Below, piece after piece: positions 1 through 8,374 of a DNA stretch of 64,000 bases (within the stretch, counting starts at the first letter, position 1; the number at the start of each line of letters is the position of its first letter). The DNA is from Bordetella petrii (GTDB lineage: Bacteria; Pseudomonadota; Gammaproteobacteria; Burkholderiales; Burkholderiaceae_B): positions 5,146,001 to 5,210,000 of the forward strand of contig NC_010170.1 in assembly GCF_000067205.1 (NCBI RefSeq). Reading direction: 5' to 3'. The notes under the pieces were generated by a model, which saw nothing but the letters and a program-made list of their open reading frames with translations, was not told the DNA's origin and searched no databases. The translations under genes and the position numbers were made by a program.

Positions 1-293
1 GTGATGTACATGGCCGAGGCGATGATGTCGATTTTCTTGGACGTCAGCGACGAGATCAGGGCGGAGAAATCCATGGCCTCGATAGCCGGCGTGAACCCGG
101 CGTGCTTGCCCACGGCCTGGATCAGGTCGATCATGAATCCCTGCATCTGTTGTGTGGCAGGGTTCAGGAACGAGAATGGCACGCCGTTGGTTTCGGTGCC
201 CACCTTCATCACGGTTTGTGCGGTGGCGGGCGCCGCGCTGGCGGCCAGGGAGACCGCCGCGGCGGCCAGGGCAAATTGCACTCTTCGGATCAT
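1..293 (-). CDS. Amino-acid ABC transporter substrate-binding protein (family 3), C-terminus cut by window edge
   Basis: Only the first ~97 codons are present. They encode a cleavable signal peptide (MIRR start, Ala/Leu-rich core, ATAQ before the mature part) followed by a typical family-3 periplasmic binding-protein beginning: VGTETNGVPFSF, then GFMIDLIQAVGK and FSALISSLTSKKIDII. Such proteins capture a polar amino acid or opine in the periplasm for an ABC permease. Two in-frame ATGs exist, at 299 and 293. The one at 293 has GGAG seven bases upstream (301-304), whereas the one at 299 is only one base from it, so 293 was chosen. It is divergent from nadA. The permease and ATPase genes, if linked, lie outside the window. 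The ligand cannot be read from this fragment. Confidence 0.8.
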   Translation of the reverse strand, partial: MIRRVQFALAAAAVSLAASAAPATAQTVMKVGTETNGVPFSFLNPATQQMQGFMIDLIQAVGKHAGFTPAIEAMDFSALISSLTSKKIDIIASAMYI

Positions 294-408
294 CGTCATG
301 CTCCAGGAGATGGCTTGCGCCGTTGGGAATGCCTGCGGGCATTGTCCTACTTTTCTCGCCGCGCGGTCGCTTATCTCGCCACGGGCCACCGGCTAGGGTA
401 GATCAGGC

Positions 409-438
409 TTGACACCGATTTATGCTCAGACGTAGCAT
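409..438 (+). promoter_or_regulatory. Putative sigma-70 promoter of nadA
   Basis: TTGACA at 409-414 and TAGCAT at 433-438 are separated by 18 bp, directed at nadA. The -10 hexamer lies inside the right arm of the first inverted repeat (418-442), the expected arrangement for repression by a protein bound there. Read from sequence only. Confidence 0.45.
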
Positions 439-442
439 AAAT
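418..442. promoter_or_regulatory. Operator-like inverted repeat 1 upstream of nadA
   Basis: Perfect 9-bp arms ATTTATGCT (418-426) and AGCATAAAT (434-442) around a 7-bp spacer. The core ATGCT-N7-AGCAT recurs at 470-486 with identical spacing, so this looks like a dimeric regulator site. It covers the -10 of the putative nadA promoter. A NAD-metabolism repressor (NadQ/NrtR type) is a candidate, but its identity is a guess. Confidence 0.55.
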
Positions 443-469
443 ACAGGTTCCTCTTTTTTTACCCTAAAA

Positions 470-486
470 ATGCTCGATATGAGCAT
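470..486. promoter_or_regulatory. Operator-like inverted repeat 2 upstream of nadA
   Basis: ATGCTC (470-475) and GAGCAT (481-486). The core ATGCT-N7-AGCAT matches repeat 1, and the two centres are 48 bp apart. It lies in the nadA leader, 43 bp before the ATG. Confidence 0.55.
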
Positions 487-529
487 AAATTGGCCGTCGC
501 GCCAGACAGCTCGCCACGGAGACCCCGCC

Positions 530-1678
530 ATGCACACACTTGCCGCTCGGCCAGTGGAATTCGACCTGCCCGCCTCGCCGGCCCAGGCAGCCTGCCCCAC
601 CACCATCGGCCAGGCCTGGGCCCGCGTGCCAGAACCCTTGCCCCCCGGCCAGCGCGCCGCCTTGATCGAGCGTATTCGCGAGCTGCTGGCGCGCGAGCGC
701 GCCGTGCTGGTGGCGCATTACTACGTCGACGCCGACCTGCAGGAACTGGCCGAAGCCACCGGCGGCTGCGTGGGCGACTCACTGGAGATGGCCCGCTTCG
801 GCCGCGACCATCCGGCCGACACGCTGGTCGTGGCGGGGGTGCGCTTCATGGGCGAAACCGCCAAGATCCTCAGTCCGTCCAAGCGCATCCTGATGCCCGA
901 CCTGCAGGCCACCTGCTCGCTGGACCTCGGTTGTCCCGACGATGACTTCACCGCCTGGTGCGACGCACATCCCGACCGCACGGTGGTGGTCTACGCGAAC
1001 ACCAGCGCGGCCGTGAAGGCGCGCGCCGACTGGGTGGTAACTTCATCCATCGCGCTGGACGTCGTGGCCAACCTGCACGCGCGCGGCCAGCGCATCCTGT
1101 GGGCGCCCGACCGGCACCTGGGCAGCTACGTGCAGCGCCAGACCGGCGCCGACATGCTGCTGTGGCAGGGCGCCTGCGTGGTGCACGATGAATTCAAGGG
1201 CGTCGAACTCGAACTGCTGCGTGCCGAACACCCCCAGGCCCGGGTGCTGGCGCACCCCGAATCGCCCCAGGCGGTGCTGGCCCAGGCCGACGTAGTGGGC
1301 TCGACCACGCAGCTGATCGACGCCGCGCGCGCGCTCGACGCCGGGCAATTCATCGTGGCCACCGACCAGGGCATTCTGCACAAAATGCGCGCGGCCGCGC
1401 CCGGCAAGCAGTTCATCGCGGCCCCCACGGCGGGCAACAGCGCCACTTGCAAAAGCTGCGCCCATTGCCCGTGGATGGCCATGAACGAGCTGGCCGGACT
1501 GGCCAACGTGCTGGAACACGGCCACAACGAAATCACGCTGGACCCGGAGCTGGGCCGCCGCGCCAAACTGCCTATCGACCGCATGCTGGCCTTCGCCGAA
1601 CAGCGCAAGCAACGCGTGCGCGCCAGCGGCGACCTGGCGCGCGACACGGCGCTGTACGAACGGGTCGGCCCGGCCTGA
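530..1678 (+). CDS. nadA: Quinolinate synthase A
   Basis: A 382-residue quinolinate synthase, the [4Fe-4S] enzyme that condenses iminoaspartate from NadB with dihydroxyacetone phosphate to give quinolinate for NAD. Family motifs are clear: VAHYYVDADLQELAEATGG near the N-terminus, and three cysteine regions fitting the cluster ligands (DLQATCSLDLGC, WQGACVVHDEF, CKSCAHCPWM). The start at 530 was chosen because GGAG precedes it and the upstream in-frame codons overlap the operator region. It is followed after 14 nt by nadB. nadC is not adjacent. Expression is probably controlled by the two inverted repeats at 418-486. Confidence 0.97.
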   Translation: MHTLAARPVEFDLPASPAQAACPTTIGQAWARVPEPLPPGQRAALIERIRELLARERAVLVAHYYVDADLQELAEATGGCVGDSLEMARFGRDHPADTLVVAGVRFMGETAKILSPSKRILMPDLQATCSLDLGCPDDDFTAWCDAHPDRTVVVYANTSAAVKARADWVVTSSIALDVVANLHARGQRILWAPDRHLGSYVQRQTGADMLLWQGACVVHDEFKGVELELLRAEHPQARVLAHPESPQAVLAQADVVGSTTQLIDAARALDAGQFIVATDQGILHKMRAAAPGKQFIAAPTAGNSATCKSCAHCPWMAMNELAGLANVLEHGHNEITLDPELGRRAKLPIDRMLAFAEQRKQRVRASGDLARDTALYERVGPA

Positions 1679-1692
1679 CAGGAGTGCCCACC

Positions 1693-3321
1693 ATGACATA
1701 CGACGTCATCGTCGTCGGCAATGGCCTGGCCGGGCTGGCCACCGCGCTGGAACTGGCGCCGCGTTGCCGCGTGGCGCTGCTGGCCAAGGGCGGCGTCGAG
1801 CACAGCGCGAGCCATCGGGCGCAGGGCGGCATCGCCGCCGCGCTAGACCCGCAGGATAGCGTGGCCGAGCACGTGCGCGATACCCTGGTCGCGGGCGGCG
1901 GCCTGTGCGACGCCGACGCCACGCACCGTATTGCCGCCGATGCGCGCCGCGCGATCGGCTGGCTGCAACAGCAAGGCGTGGCCTTCACCCCGGAAGCACC
2001 CGGCCAGCCGGCATTGCACCTGACGCGCGAAGGCGGACACGGCCGCCGGCGCATCGCGCACGCGGCCGACGCCACCGGCCGCGCGGTGGTGGCCGCACTG
2101 GCCGAACGCGCGCGCCGCCATCCGAACATCACCTGGCTGCAAGCGCATTGCGCCATCGACCTGGTGCTGGCCGGGCCCGCCGGCACGCCCGCCGCCCGCT
2201 GCCTGGGCCTGACGGTGCTGGACACGGCGCACGGCCGGCTGGCCACGCTGGCCGCGCCGCGGGTCGTGCTGGCCACCGGCGGCGCGGGCCAGGTCTACGC
2301 GCAGGCCACCGCGCCAGCGGCGGCCACCGGCGACGGCATCGCCATGGCCTGGCGCGCGGGCTGCCGCGTCGCCAATCTGGAATTCATCCAGTTCCACCCC
2401 ACCAGCCTGCACCACCCGCAAGGCGATGCCTTCCTTATTTCCGAAGCCGTGCGCGGCGAGGGCGGCCTGTTGCGCCTGCCCGATGGCACGCGCTTCATGC
2501 CCGCGCACGATGCGCGCGCCGAGCTCGCGCCGCGCGACGTGGTGGCGCGCGCCATCGATACGGAAATCAAGCGCCACGGCCTGGAATGCGTGTACCTGGA
2601 CATCAGCCATCGCCCGCGCGAATTCCTGCAGGAGCACTTTCCGAACATCTATGCCCGCTGCCTGGAACTGGGCATCGACATGGCGACCGAGCCGATTCCG
2701 GTGACGCCGGCGGCGCACTACACCTGCGGCGGCGTGCTCGCCGATACCGCGGGCCGCACCGACCTGCCCGGGCTGTACGCCGTGGGCGAAACCGCCTGCA
2801 CCGGCTTGCATGGCGCCAACCGCCTGGCCAGCAATTCACTGCTTGAATGCGTGGTAATGGGCCACGCCGCGGCGCAGGCCATCCTGGCCGAGCAGCGGGC
2901 GGGCACCATGACGGCCAACATCGCGACCGCGGGCGCGGCGGCCGGCGGGGCGAACGCGCCGCACATGCGGGCCGGCAGTGCGACGCACCCATCGGTCGCG
3001 CGCGACCGCCAGGCCCTGCGCCAACTGATGCGCGACGACGTCGGCATCGTACGCAGCAACGCATCGCTGGCCCGCGCCGCGCAACGCATCGCGCAATGGG
3101 AGGCCGACACGGCCCGGCGCTGGCAGGCTGGCGGCATCAGCCGCGGCCTGCTCGAACTGCGCAACCTGCTGCAGGTGGCGGCCCTGATCGTGCGCGCCGC
3201 CAGCGCGCGCCACGAAAGCCGTGGCGCGCACTTCAACCAGGACTGGCCCGCCACCCTGCCCGAGGCGCACCCCAGCATCATGCGTGCCACAGCCCTGCAC
3301 GAAACGCAGGCCGCCGCATGA
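1693..3321 (+). CDS. nadB: L-aspartate oxidase
   Basis: A 542-residue flavoprotein that oxidises L-aspartate to iminoaspartate, the substrate of NadA. The N-terminal FAD dinucleotide fold shows VVGNGLAGLATALEL. SASHRAQGGIAAAL follows, and IQFHPTSLH, LISEAVRGEGGLL and ANRLASNSLLECVV mark the succinate dehydrogenase/aspartate oxidase family. The start is set by AGGAG six bases before the ATG, 14 nt after the nadA stop. It forms an operon with nadA and is convergent with panB; hairpin repeats lie in the gap. Confidence 0.96.
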   Translation: MTYDVIVVGNGLAGLATALELAPRCRVALLAKGGVEHSASHRAQGGIAAALDPQDSVAEHVRDTLVAGGGLCDADATHRIAADARRAIGWLQQQGVAFTPEAPGQPALHLTREGGHGRRRIAHAADATGRAVVAALAERARRHPNITWLQAHCAIDLVLAGPAGTPAARCLGLTVLDTAHGRLATLAAPRVVLATGGAGQVYAQATAPAAATGDGIAMAWRAGCRVANLEFIQFHPTSLHHPQGDAFLISEAVRGEGGLLRLPDGTRFMPAHDARAELAPRDVVARAIDTEIKRHGLECVYLDISHRPREFLQEHFPNIYARCLELGIDMATEPIPVTPAAHYTCGGVLADTAGRTDLPGLYAVGETACTGLHGANRLASNSLLECVVMGHAAAQAILAEQRAGTMTANIATAGAAAGGANAPHMRAGSATHPSVARDRQALRQLMRDDVGIVRSNASLARAAQRIAQWEADTARRWQAGGISRGLLELRNLLQVAALIVRAASARHESRGAHFNQDWPATLPEAHPSIMRATALHETQAAA

Positions 3322-3396
3322 CCGGATAGGCCGGGCGCCAGGCGCTCATGGCGCAACCTTAAGGCGAAGAACTGCGCGTTGCCTGCGTATAGGCCA

Positions 3397-3470
3397 GGTG
3401 TCAGGCTCCCGAAGGGTGCCTGACACCGTACGACTGAGATCGCTGAGGCATACAGCGGGTGTCAGACACC
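3397..3470. repeat. Dispersed GGTGTC...GACACC hairpin repeats between nadB and panB
   Basis: A perfect inverted pair GGTGTCAGGC (3397-3406) / GCCTGACACC (3418-3427) with an 11-nt loop, then a compact palindrome GGTGTCAGACACC (3458-3470). It is the same family as the copies at 32224, 40302-40782 and 61001. It sits at the 3' ends of two convergent genes and may work as a bidirectional terminator or 3' stabiliser, although no T-tract follows. Confidence 0.75.
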
Positions 3471-3496
3471 TGGCGCTTCCGGCGGCAAGCCCGGTA

Positions 3497-4324
3497 TCAG
3501 GCCTTGGCCTGCACGCCGAAACAATGTTCGGGCGCCGGGAAGGCCCCCGCCCGCACATCCTGCGCATAACGCTGCGCCGCGCGCCCGATCTCGTCGCCCA
3601 ACTGCGCGTACTGCTTCACAAAACGCGGCACCCGGGCGCCCGACATACCCAGCATGTCTTCGGTAACCAGGATCTGGCCGTCGCACGCTGGCGAGGCGCC
3701 GATGCCGATCACGGGAATCTGCAGGGCCTCGGTCACGCGCCGGCCCACGGCCTCGGCCGTGCACTCGACCACCAGCGCGAACGCGCCGGCCTCCTGCAGG
3801 GCTTGCGCGTCGCGCAGGATGCGCTCGCTGCCGTCGGCCTGCATGCCCTGCGCCTTGTAGCCGCCCACAGTGTTGACCTGCTGCGGCATCAGGCCGATAT
3901 GGCTGACCACCGGCACGCCGCGCGCCGTCAGGAATTGCACCGTTTCGGCCATCTCGACGCCGCCTTCCAGCTTGACGGCCTGCGCGCCGGTCTCGGCCAG
4001 CACGCGCGCGGCCGACTCGAACGCCTGCATGGGCGAGGCCTGGTAGCTGCCGAAAGGCAGGTCGACCACCACGCAGGCCTGCGTCGAGCCACGCACCACA
4101 GCGGCCCCGTGCGCGATCATCATGTCGAGCGTCACGCCCAGGGTGCTGGGCAGGCCATACACCACCATGCCCAGCGAATCGCCAACCAGCAGCAGGTCGG
4201 CGTGGGGGTCGAGCTGGCGCGCCATGGGGGCGGTGTATGCCGTTAGCGCCACCACTTTGCCGGGGCCCTTGGCCTGGCGGATGGCGGTCGTGGTCTTGCG
4301 GGACTGCGATTGCTGTGCACTCAT
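3497..4324 (-). CDS. panB: 3-methyl-2-oxobutanoate hydroxymethyltransferase
   Basis: A 275-residue ketopantoate hydroxymethyltransferase, the first committed enzyme of pantothenate/CoA synthesis. It adds a hydroxymethyl group from methylene-tetrahydrofolate to 2-oxoisovalerate. Diagnostic stretches are VVALTAYTAPMARQLD, LLLVGDSLGMVVYG, VKLEGG, VVSHIGLMPQQVNTVGGY and VIGIGASPACDGQILV. The length is normal. panC is not next to it; the gene stands alone between convergent nadB and the divergent thioesterase gene. Confidence 0.96.
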   Translation of the reverse strand: MSAQQSQSRKTTTAIRQAKGPGKVVALTAYTAPMARQLDPHADLLLVGDSLGMVVYGLPSTLGVTLDMMIAHGAAVVRGSTQACVVVDLPFGSYQASPMQAFESAARVLAETGAQAVKLEGGVEMAETVQFLTARGVPVVSHIGLMPQQVNTVGGYKAQGMQADGSERILRDAQALQEAGAFALVVECTAEAVGRRVTEALQIPVIGIGASPACDGQILVTEDMLGMSGARVPRFVKQYAQLGDEIGRAAQRYAQDVRAGAFPAPEHCFGVQAKA

Positions 4325-4478
4325 GATGGACGCCTGGAAATGTCGATACCGAAAAATGCCGGAACTGAAAACGGTCTATGGTAGCGCCATGGCCCGCGGC
4401 CCGCGCCGGCGCGCGGTCAACGGTATGATCGGGCCATTCAGGCATCTGGCTATTCATGCCACCAACCTCGCATCTGTC

Positions 4479-4904
4479 ATGACCGGTTTCGAACACAATC
4501 CGTTTCTGCACTCGCTGGGCGCCGTCATCCAAAGCTGGGGCGACGGCAAGATTGTGCTCAGCATGGACCTGCGTCCGCAGCACCTGAACCGCCAGGGAGC
4601 GCTGCAAGGGGGCGTGGTCTGCGCCCTGCTCGACGCCGCCTGCGGCTATTCCGGCCTGGTGCCGCAAATGGACGACAGCCAGGGCAACGCGGTCACCATT
4701 TCGCTGGCGATCAATTTCATCGGCTCGGTCACGGGCGGCCAGGTACTCGCCACCGGCACCGTTACCGGGCGCGGCCGCAAAATCTATTTCGCGCGCGCCG
4801 AAGTCTGCACCCCTGATGGCCGCATCCTGGCTTCGGCGCAGGGGTCGTTCAAATACGGCGGGCCACAACTGATGGCCAGCTCGTCCACGGAGAACCCTGC
4901 ATGA
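4479..4904 (+). CDS. PaaI-type hotdog-fold thioesterase
   Basis: About 141 residues with a single 4HBT/hotdog domain: FLHSLGAVIQSWGDGKIVLSMDLRPQHLNRQGALQGGVVCALLDAACGY-type topology, including the conserved N-x-x-G-x-x-x-G-G helix start. Such enzymes hydrolyse acyl-CoA thioesters in the cytosol; the substrate is unknown. No clear ribosome-binding site marks the start. The ATG at 4479 gives normal family length, while 4425 would add 18 residues. The stop overlaps the next ATG (ATGA at 4901-4904), implying translational coupling to the nitroreductase. Confidence 0.8.
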   Translation: MTGFEHNPFLHSLGAVIQSWGDGKIVLSMDLRPQHLNRQGALQGGVVCALLDAACGYSGLVPQMDDSQGNAVTISLAINFIGSVTGGQVLATGTVTGRGRKIYFARAEVCTPDGRILASAQGSFKYGGPQLMASSSTENPA

Positions 4905-5584
4905 CGGACACCTCGCATACTGTCGAACAAGCCATCGTGTCGCGCCAGAGCGTGCGCGGCTTCCTGCCCACGCCGGTGCCGCCCGACCTCATCCGCCGCA
5001 TCCTGCAGGCCGCGGCGCGCGCGCCCAGCGGCAGCAACATCCAGCCCTGGAAGGTGCACGTGGTCACGGGCGCCCGGCGCGATGCGCTGTCGCAGGCCCT
5101 GGTGCAGGCGCATGCGCGCGGCGAGCCCGAGCGCCGCGAATACCAGTATTACCCGGTAGCCTGGCGCAGCCCGTACATCGACCGGCGCCGCGAAACCGGC
5201 TGGGGCCTGTACAGCCTGCTGGGCATCCAGAAGGGCGACCGCCAGGCCTCGGCGCGCCAGCATGCGCGCAACTTCGAATTCTTCGGCGCGCCTTGCGTGC
5301 TGCTGTTCACCATCGACAACGACCTGGACAAGGGCAGCTGGCTCGACTACGGCATGTTCCTGCAGAACATCATGGTCATGGCGCGCGGCTGCGGCCTGGA
5401 CACCTGCCCGCAGGCAGCGCTGGCGAACTACCCCGACATCGTCAAGCAGCACCTGGGCATTCCCGACGACCAGATCGTGGTGTGCGGCATTTCAATCGGC
5501 TACCAGGATGAAGCCGAGCCCGCCAACCAGTACCGCACCGGCCGCGTGTCGGTTGACGACTTCACGACCTTTCACGAGGCGTAG
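4901..5584 (+). CDS. Nitroreductase family flavoprotein
   Basis: A 227-residue FMN-dependent nitroreductase-fold protein. SRQSVRGFLPTPVP and RAPSGSNIQPWKVHVV are the classic N-terminal FMN-binding stretches, and GLDTCPQAALANYP with IVVCGISIGY gives the C-terminal half. Members reduce nitro groups, quinones or related substrates with NAD(P)H; the substrate here is not evident. It is coupled to the upstream thioesterase by an ATGA overlap. Its 3' end overlaps the end of the convergent AraC-type gene by 23 bp. Confidence 0.87.
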   Translation: MTDTSHTVEQAIVSRQSVRGFLPTPVPPDLIRRILQAAARAPSGSNIQPWKVHVVTGARRDALSQALVQAHARGEPERREYQYYPVAWRSPYIDRRRETGWGLYSLLGIQKGDRQASARQHARNFEFFGAPCVLLFTIDNDLDKGSWLDYGMFLQNIMVMARGCGLDTCPQAALANYPDIVKQHLGIPDDQIVVCGISIGYQDEAEPANQYRTGRVSVDDFTTFHEA

Positions 5585-6593
5585 CGCCGACCGCGCGCGG
5601 CGATACGCCGTAGTGCCTGCGGAACGCGGTAGAAAAATTGCCGGCATGGTCGTAGCCCACCTCAAAGGCCACCTGGGTCACCGGCAGGCGGGCGCGGATC
5701 AGCGCCATGGCATGGCGCATTCTTACCGCCAGCAGGTATTCCGACAGCGTCGCGCCATGCACGGCCTTGAATATGCGCGACAGCTTCGACACGCTGACGC
5801 CGGCCTGCCGCGCCAGCTCCCGCACGCTGGGCGGGTCGCGAAAAGTTTCGGCCAGGCGGGCCGCCACGCGTTCCGCGATGGCCTGGTCGCGCGGCCGGAT
5901 CTCGCCCGCCGCCTCGCCCGCGCACATACAAGCGAAAAAATGCCGCACGATGTCCTCGGCCCGCGCCTGCAACAGCAGGCGGCGCATGTAGCGGTCATCC
6001 GTGGTTTCAAAAAAGCACTGCGCGGCCTGCTGCATGGCGGCCGTCATGCCGGCCCGGAACAGCGCGAACGTGCCCGGATCGTCGTCCAGGTAGCGGCCCA
6101 GCGCGCCCCCGTAGCGGGCGGCGTCCAGGCCCAGTTCGTGCACCAGGTAGTCGCGCGTGCACGATACCGTCACCGAGCGTTCGCGCTCGCCAGCATCGAA
6201 TATCTCGATCTTGCGGGCGCCGCGCGGCTGCAGCAGCGCGCTGCACGACAGGCCATCCACGCCGTGCGGCGGCTCGCGCCCGTCGGTCACGGATGAATGG
6301 CCGGCCATGCGCAAATGGATTTTCAGGGCGCCGCTGCAGTCGTAATGCTCTTCCATGGCGCGCGGGCGGGTAATGTCGGCCCAACTGGCCGACAGGCCCG
6401 AGCCCAGCACCAGCGTATCGCGGTAGCCTGTCAGTCCGGCGCCGGCCGGACGCGTCTTGATGAAACAGGCCGACCCGGCCGGTTCCACGCCGATCACCTC
6501 ATAGGTGTGCGGCACGTAGGCATGCAGGCGATTGACAACAAGGTTATCCACGGCGGGGGCAGTCCAGGCGGACCGGAAAGGTGGCAATAACAT
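5562..6593 (-). CDS. AraC/XylS-family transcriptional regulator (PchR-like layout)
   Basis: 343 residues. The last ~100 form two helix-turn-helix motifs: VRELARQAGVSVSKLSRIFKAVHG and VTQVAFEVGYDHAGNFSTAFRRHYGVSPR. The N-terminal ~230 residues, with LRMAGHSSV and SALLQPRGARKIEIFDAG, resemble the sensing half of PchR-type regulators, but the effector is unknown. It is divergent from the RidA-led cluster, which it may control, and overlaps the nitroreductase tail-to-tail. The start at 6593 is the longest reasonable one and has no strong ribosome-binding site. Confidence 0.83.
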   Translation of the reverse strand: MLLPPFRSAWTAPAVDNLVVNRLHAYVPHTYEVIGVEPAGSACFIKTRPAGAGLTGYRDTLVLGSGLSASWADITRPRAMEEHYDCSGALKIHLRMAGHSSVTDGREPPHGVDGLSCSALLQPRGARKIEIFDAGERERSVTVSCTRDYLVHELGLDAARYGGALGRYLDDDPGTFALFRAGMTAAMQQAAQCFFETTDDRYMRRLLLQARAEDIVRHFFACMCAGEAAGEIRPRDQAIAERVAARLAETFRDPPSVRELARQAGVSVSKLSRIFKAVHGATLSEYLLAVRMRHAMALIRARLPVTQVAFEVGYDHAGNFSTAFRRHYGVSPRAVGATPRERS

Positions 6594-6779
6594 TACCGGG
6601 GCGCTTCGCGCAGCGTCAAGCCAACGGGCCAGGCGCGCCGATACCTACGGGAAAACCCTCAGACACGGTGGCGTGTTCGCAATTTCGCCCGTCCGGCAAA
6701 CAAAGCATACACGTGCGCATAAGCGCGCCGGCGCGCACAAGACTAAGCTGGCCGGCACCGACCGCTCTGGAGCCTGTAC

Positions 6780-7160
6780 ATGCAGCACGATGCCGCCCCC
6801 CGCCGCCAACCCCACTTTTCCATGATCCGGCGCGCCGGCGAACTGGTATTCGTGTCTGGCCAGATGGCCTTCGGCGCGGGCTTCAGCATCGTTGGCGACG
6901 ACGTGGCGGCCCAGACCCGCACTTGCCTGGACAACATCGCGCGCCAGCTCGCCACGGCCGGACTGACAGCCCGCGACATCGTCAAGACCACCGTCTGGCT
7001 GGCCCGAGTCGAAGACTTCGCCGCCTTCGACGCGGCCTATGGCGCCTACTTCGGCAACACCGTGCTGCCGGCCCGCTCGACCGTGCGCGCCGACCTGATG
7101 GTGCCCGGCGCGTTGGTCGAGATCGAAGCCGTGGCCAGCCATACAGGGGAGCCGGCATGA
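6780..7160 (+). CDS. RidA family enamine/imine deaminase
   Basis: 126 residues of the RidA/YjgF/UK114 fold. LVFVSGQMAFG, TRTCLDNIARQLATAGLTARDIVKTTVWLA, PARSTVRADLMVPGALVEIEAVA and the conserved arginine in PARSTVRA are present. RidA proteins hydrolyse reactive 2-aminoacrylate or 2-aminocrotonate released by PLP enzymes. A PLP dehydratase lies in the same cluster at 9719, which supports that role. The stop overlaps the start of the M20 gene (ATGA at 7157-7160). Confidence 0.88.
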   Translation: MQHDAAPRRQPHFSMIRRAGELVFVSGQMAFGAGFSIVGDDVAAQTRTCLDNIARQLATAGLTARDIVKTTVWLARVEDFAAFDAAYGAYFGNTVLPARSTVRADLMVPGALVEIEAVASHTGEPA

Positions 7161-8350
7161 GCCCGGCCGATCCGGCCCTGGGCGTGGCCCACGACGCCGT
7201 CGACTGGATCAAGCGGCTGGTCAGCATCGACACGACCAGCCGCAATTCGAACCTGGGCCTGATTGAAATGGTGCGCGACGAATTGCGCCAGGCCGGTATC
7301 GAATCGCACCTGAGCTACGACGCCGGCGGCGCCAAGGCCAACCTGTACGCCACCGTGCCGGCCGCCGATGGCGGCACGCAGGGCGGCATCGTGCTGTCGG
7401 GCCACACCGACGTGGTGCCGGTCGACGGCCAGGATTGGGACAGCGACCCGTTCCAGCCCCAGGTGCGCGAGGGCCGGCTGTATGGCCGTGGCACCTGCGA
7501 CATGAAAGGCTATATCGGCACCGCGCTGTCGCTGCTGCCGCGCATGACCGGCGCAACCCTCAAGAAACCCATCCACTTCGCGCTGTCGTACGACGAAGAA
7601 GTCGGCTGCGTGGGCGCGCCCCTGATGCTGGCCGACCTGCAGGCGCGCGGCGTGCGGCCCGAAGGCTGCATCGTGGGCGAGCCGACCTCGATGCGCGTGA
7701 TCGTGGCGCACAAGGGCATCAACGTATGGCGCTGCTGTGTACGCGGCCATGCCGCGCATTCTTCGCTGACTCCCAAGGGCCTGAACGCCATTGAATACGC
7801 GGCGCAGCTGATCTGCCACATTCGCGAACTGGCCGACCACATGCGCGCGGTGGGCCCGTTCGACGACGCGTTCGACGTGCCTTTCAGCACCGCCCAAGTG
7901 GGCACCATCCAGGGCGGCATCGCGGTCAATACCATTCCCGGACAATGCCAGTTCGAGTTCGAGCACCGCAACCTGCCCGGCGCGGATCCCGACCAGTTCT
8001 TCGCGCGCATCCAGTCGTACGCCCACGATACGCTGTTGCCTCGCATGCGCCGCGAACATCCCGATGCGGCCATCGAACTCACATCGCTGGCCAGCGCCCC
8101 GTCGCTGGACGCATCGGAACAGGCCGCCATCACCCAGCTGGTGCGCGCGCTTACCGCCGACAGCGCCCACCGCAAGGTCGCCTATGGCACCGAGGCAGGC
8201 CAGTTCCAGCGGGCCGGCATTCCGGCAGTAATCTGCGGGCCGGGCGATATCCAGCAGGCGCACAAAGCCAATGAATTCGTCGCGCTGGAGCAAGTGGCGC
8301 AGTGCCACGCGTTCCTGTCGCGCGTCATCGACAGTCTTGCACAACCATAA
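7157..8350 (+). CDS. argE: M20 family deacylase, acetylornithine deacetylase (ArgE)-like
   Basis: 397 residues of the M20 di-zinc amidohydrolase family. Metal-site motifs: SGHTDVVPVDG (His83, Asp85), GRGTCDMKG (Asp115) and SYDEEVGC (Glu147/Glu148). The HTDVVP and DMKG wording is closest to ArgE, which releases acetate from N-acetylornithine. The gene is translationally coupled to RidA and followed by a transporter and an amino-acid dehydratase, so a catabolic role on some N-acyl amino acid is as likely as arginine synthesis. The family is certain; the symbol is a nearest-relative label. Confidence 0.8.
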   Translation: MSPADPALGVAHDAVDWIKRLVSIDTTSRNSNLGLIEMVRDELRQAGIESHLSYDAGGAKANLYATVPAADGGTQGGIVLSGHTDVVPVDGQDWDSDPFQPQVREGRLYGRGTCDMKGYIGTALSLLPRMTGATLKKPIHFALSYDEEVGCVGAPLMLADLQARGVRPEGCIVGEPTSMRVIVAHKGINVWRCCVRGHAAHSSLTPKGLNAIEYAAQLICHIRELADHMRAVGPFDDAFDVPFSTAQVGTIQGGIAVNTIPGQCQFEFEHRNLPGADPDQFFARIQSYAHDTLLPRMRREHPDAAIELTSLASAPSLDASEQAAITQLVRALTADSAHRKVAYGTEAGQFQRAGIPAVICGPGDIQQAHKANEFVALEQVAQCHAFLSRVIDSLAQP

Positions 8351-8374
8351 TCACAACTCCAGGGAGAGCCTTTC

